Origin: Burkholderiaceae bacterium
GTDB lineage: Bacteria > Pseudomonadota > Gammaproteobacteria > Burkholderiales > Burkholderiaceae_F
Length of the DNA: 6,593 nucleotides
Direction of reading: 5' to 3'
Assembly: GCA_013696665.1 (NCBI GenBank)
Contig: JACCYC010000074.1
Coordinates: 1-6,593, forward strand
Shown: positions 5,516 through 6,593 of the stretch, piece after piece
Layout of the letters: every line of letters starts with the position of its first letter
How positions within the stretch are numbered: the stretch's first letter is position 1
Notes under the pieces: model-generated
What the model saw: the letters and a program-made list of their open reading frames with translations, nothing else
What the model was told of the DNA's origin: nothing
Database searches by the model: none
Position numbers and translations under genes: made by a program

Positions 5516-6413
5516 ATGGCACGCCAAGCTCGTGACGATAACGCTCGAAACATCGCGCTCCCGCGCGAAGGCGCAGTAAAGCACCTTCGGCTATTGCCCG
5601 AACGCAGCGTGTATCGCCCGCAACCAGCGGGCGGATCACTTCGTTATTCCATTCCCGCGAGTGTGCGACGTCCAGATTCGCATGCAACTGAAAGTAACGG
5701 CGTCCAGCCGAGGAGACGCCAAGTCGTGCGAGCCCCTGGTTAACTTGGGACACTCTGCCGGGCGCGGTCATTTCAATGACGCCAAGCGCGCCGACCGACT
5801 GATATGCATAACGGCGATCGTGTGCGAGTGCCGCCATCAGGTTGCCAAGTGCCAGTGATTCCCGAACCGTGCCGTCTATCGAAGGGTTTAGTTGCAACTC
5901 GCTGACCACAAGCTCAAGCATCGGACCGTGCATGCCGACTTCCTTGCCGCGGCCCATCTCGTCCCAGTAGTTGCGCGCCATCTCGAGCTTGGCCTGCGTG
6001 GGCATGCGTAGCTGTGTCATTGCCAACAAGTCTTCGAAGCCCGCTTCGCCCGCGACTTCCTGCGTGATGAACCAGCGCATCTGCTCGAGATCGGCTTCGG
6101 CCGCAAGCCAGGGGAAAAGCCGGTCGCCCTGCCCCGGACCTTCGTGCATCAAGTGTTCAAACCACTGCATGAAGCCGTCGACGTCATGCGGAGCCTGAAG
6201 TACGGCTTCAGCAATGGCGCGCCGCTCTGACTCAATGAATGCGCCTTCCTCAATGCGCGACCGCATTTCATCGCCAAGCTCTTGTCGCCACTGCGGATCT
6301 GGAAACGCGGGCAGCATTCGCTTTCGATTGAAGAACGCCAGCTGCCGATGCAGTTCCTCCGCTGCCAGTGATTCGGGTTCGAACTTCAGGTACCGCTCGA
6401 TGGGTGCATTCAT
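5514..6413 (-). CDS. Heme-oxygenase-like diiron oxidase (HDO; iron-containing redox enzyme family)
   Basis: This 299-residue, all-helical, soluble protein belongs by motif to the heme-oxygenase-fold diiron oxidases that include UndA, BesC and SznF. The likely metal ligands are visible: Glu119 or Glu123 in WFITQEVAGE, Glu152 and His162 in DEMGRGKEVGMHG, and His244, Asp248 and His251 in LHANLDVAH. The ten-residue gap from Glu152 to His162 and the H-x3-D-x2-H pattern match the ligand spacing I recall for SznF. Glu214 in GVIEMTAPGR is another conserved-looking acid. Such enzymes activate O2 for N-hydroxylation, C-C cleavage or desaturation of amino-acid or fatty-acid substrates. The substrate here is unknown. 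The gene is six bases from cphA, with its stop inside the cphA RBS, so a role in cyanophycin or Asp/Arg metabolism is a fair inference. The ATG at 6413-6411 has no clear Shine-Dalgarno, but an in-frame stop upstream (6461-6459) with no ATG between leaves it the best choice. Confidence 0.85.
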   Translation of the reverse strand: MNAPIERYLKFEPESLAAEELHRQLAFFNRKRMLPAFPDPQWRQELGDEMRSRIEEGAFIESERRAIAEAVLQAPHDVDGFMQWFEHLMHEGPGQGDRLFPWLAAEADLEQMRWFITQEVAGEAGFEDLLAMTQLRMPTQAKLEMARNYWDEMGRGKEVGMHGPMLELVVSELQLNPSIDGTVRESLALGNLMAALAHDRRYAYQSVGALGVIEMTAPGRVSQVNQGLARLGVSSAGRRYFQLHANLDVAHSREWNNEVIRPLVAGDTRCVRAIAEGALLRLRAGARCFERYRHELGVP

Positions 6414-6441
6414 GTCAAATTGAAAGGCTTGTTGATTGCAA

Positions 6442-6593
6442 CTACATGACCTGCAGCGTCAGGCCGACCGCTGCGATGCGCTCGACGCGTGCGTACGCGC
6501 GCTGATCGAGTTCAGATCCAAAAACATCCGGGTCGATCTCTCGGTACTGATAGGCAAGCGCGCGCCGCGCAGCGGCCGCGTCGATCAACGGAG
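6442..6593 (-). CDS. C-terminal end of an unrecognised protein, partial (5' end outside window)
   Basis: One frame is open from the right edge to TAG at 6444-6442, encoding 49 residues that begin PLIDAAAARRALAYQYREID and end VGLTLQVM. The composition is natural and helical, with Arg/Glu/Ala-rich amphipathic stretches, unlike the other frames, one of which stops at once. It ends 28 bases before the diiron oxidase start, so it is probably the preceding gene of the same operon. I do not recognise the family and too little is visible to assign a function. No membrane segment is seen in this part. Confidence 0.6.
   Translation of the reverse strand, partial: PLIDAAAARRALAYQYREIDPDVFGSELDQRAYARVERIAAVGLTLQVM

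Noticed and set aside
1..6593. CRISPR arrays, tRNA or rRNA genes, IS elements
   Set aside because: No spaced repeat array, cloverleaf, transposase or terminal inverted repeats were seen by eye on either strand.

Overview
The window holds the distal part of a cyanophycin operon on the minus strand (about 1927-6593). To its left lies a sparse region with one small unrecognised plus-strand gene and the 5' end of an outward-reading lipoprotein gene. Base composition is high-GC. Cyanophycin genes together with Shine-Dalgarno-led, tightly spaced genes point to a heterotrophic proteobacterium. A beta- or gammaproteobacterium is my guess; nothing in the window fixes the taxon, and nothing else in it is cyanobacterial.

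Layout. 1-473 (minus): N-terminal 157 residues of a secreted lipoprotein with a glycoside-hydrolase-like fold, running off the left edge, with a good RBS and a sigma70-like promoter. 575-1119: no convincing gene, only small hairpins. 1131-1625 (plus): a small gene of unknown function with a good RBS and a cysteine-rich tail. 1626-1926: convergent intergenic space with one candidate terminator for each side. 1927-2778 (minus): cyanophycinase, cphB. 2808-5507 (minus): cyanophycin synthetase, cphA, interrupted by an in-frame amber codon at 4410-4412. 5514-6413 (minus): a heme-oxygenase-like diiron oxidase (HDO; 'iron-containing redox enzyme' family). 6442-6593 (minus): the last 49 residues of an unrecognised upstream protein.

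The four minus-strand genes are spaced 28, 6 and 29 nt apart and read as one operon: unknown protein, HDO, polymer synthesis (CphA), polymer breakdown (CphB). CphA joins aspartate and arginine into the storage polymer, and CphB cuts it to beta-Asp-Arg dipeptides. The HDO gene is joined to cphA so closely that its TAA stop lies inside the cphA ribosome-binding site. This suggests the oxidase works with cyanophycin metabolism, but its substrate is unknown.

The two points most worth attention are the single TAG that splits an otherwise intact cphA, and the HDO with SznF-like metal-ligand spacing coupled to an arginine-rich polymer pathway.
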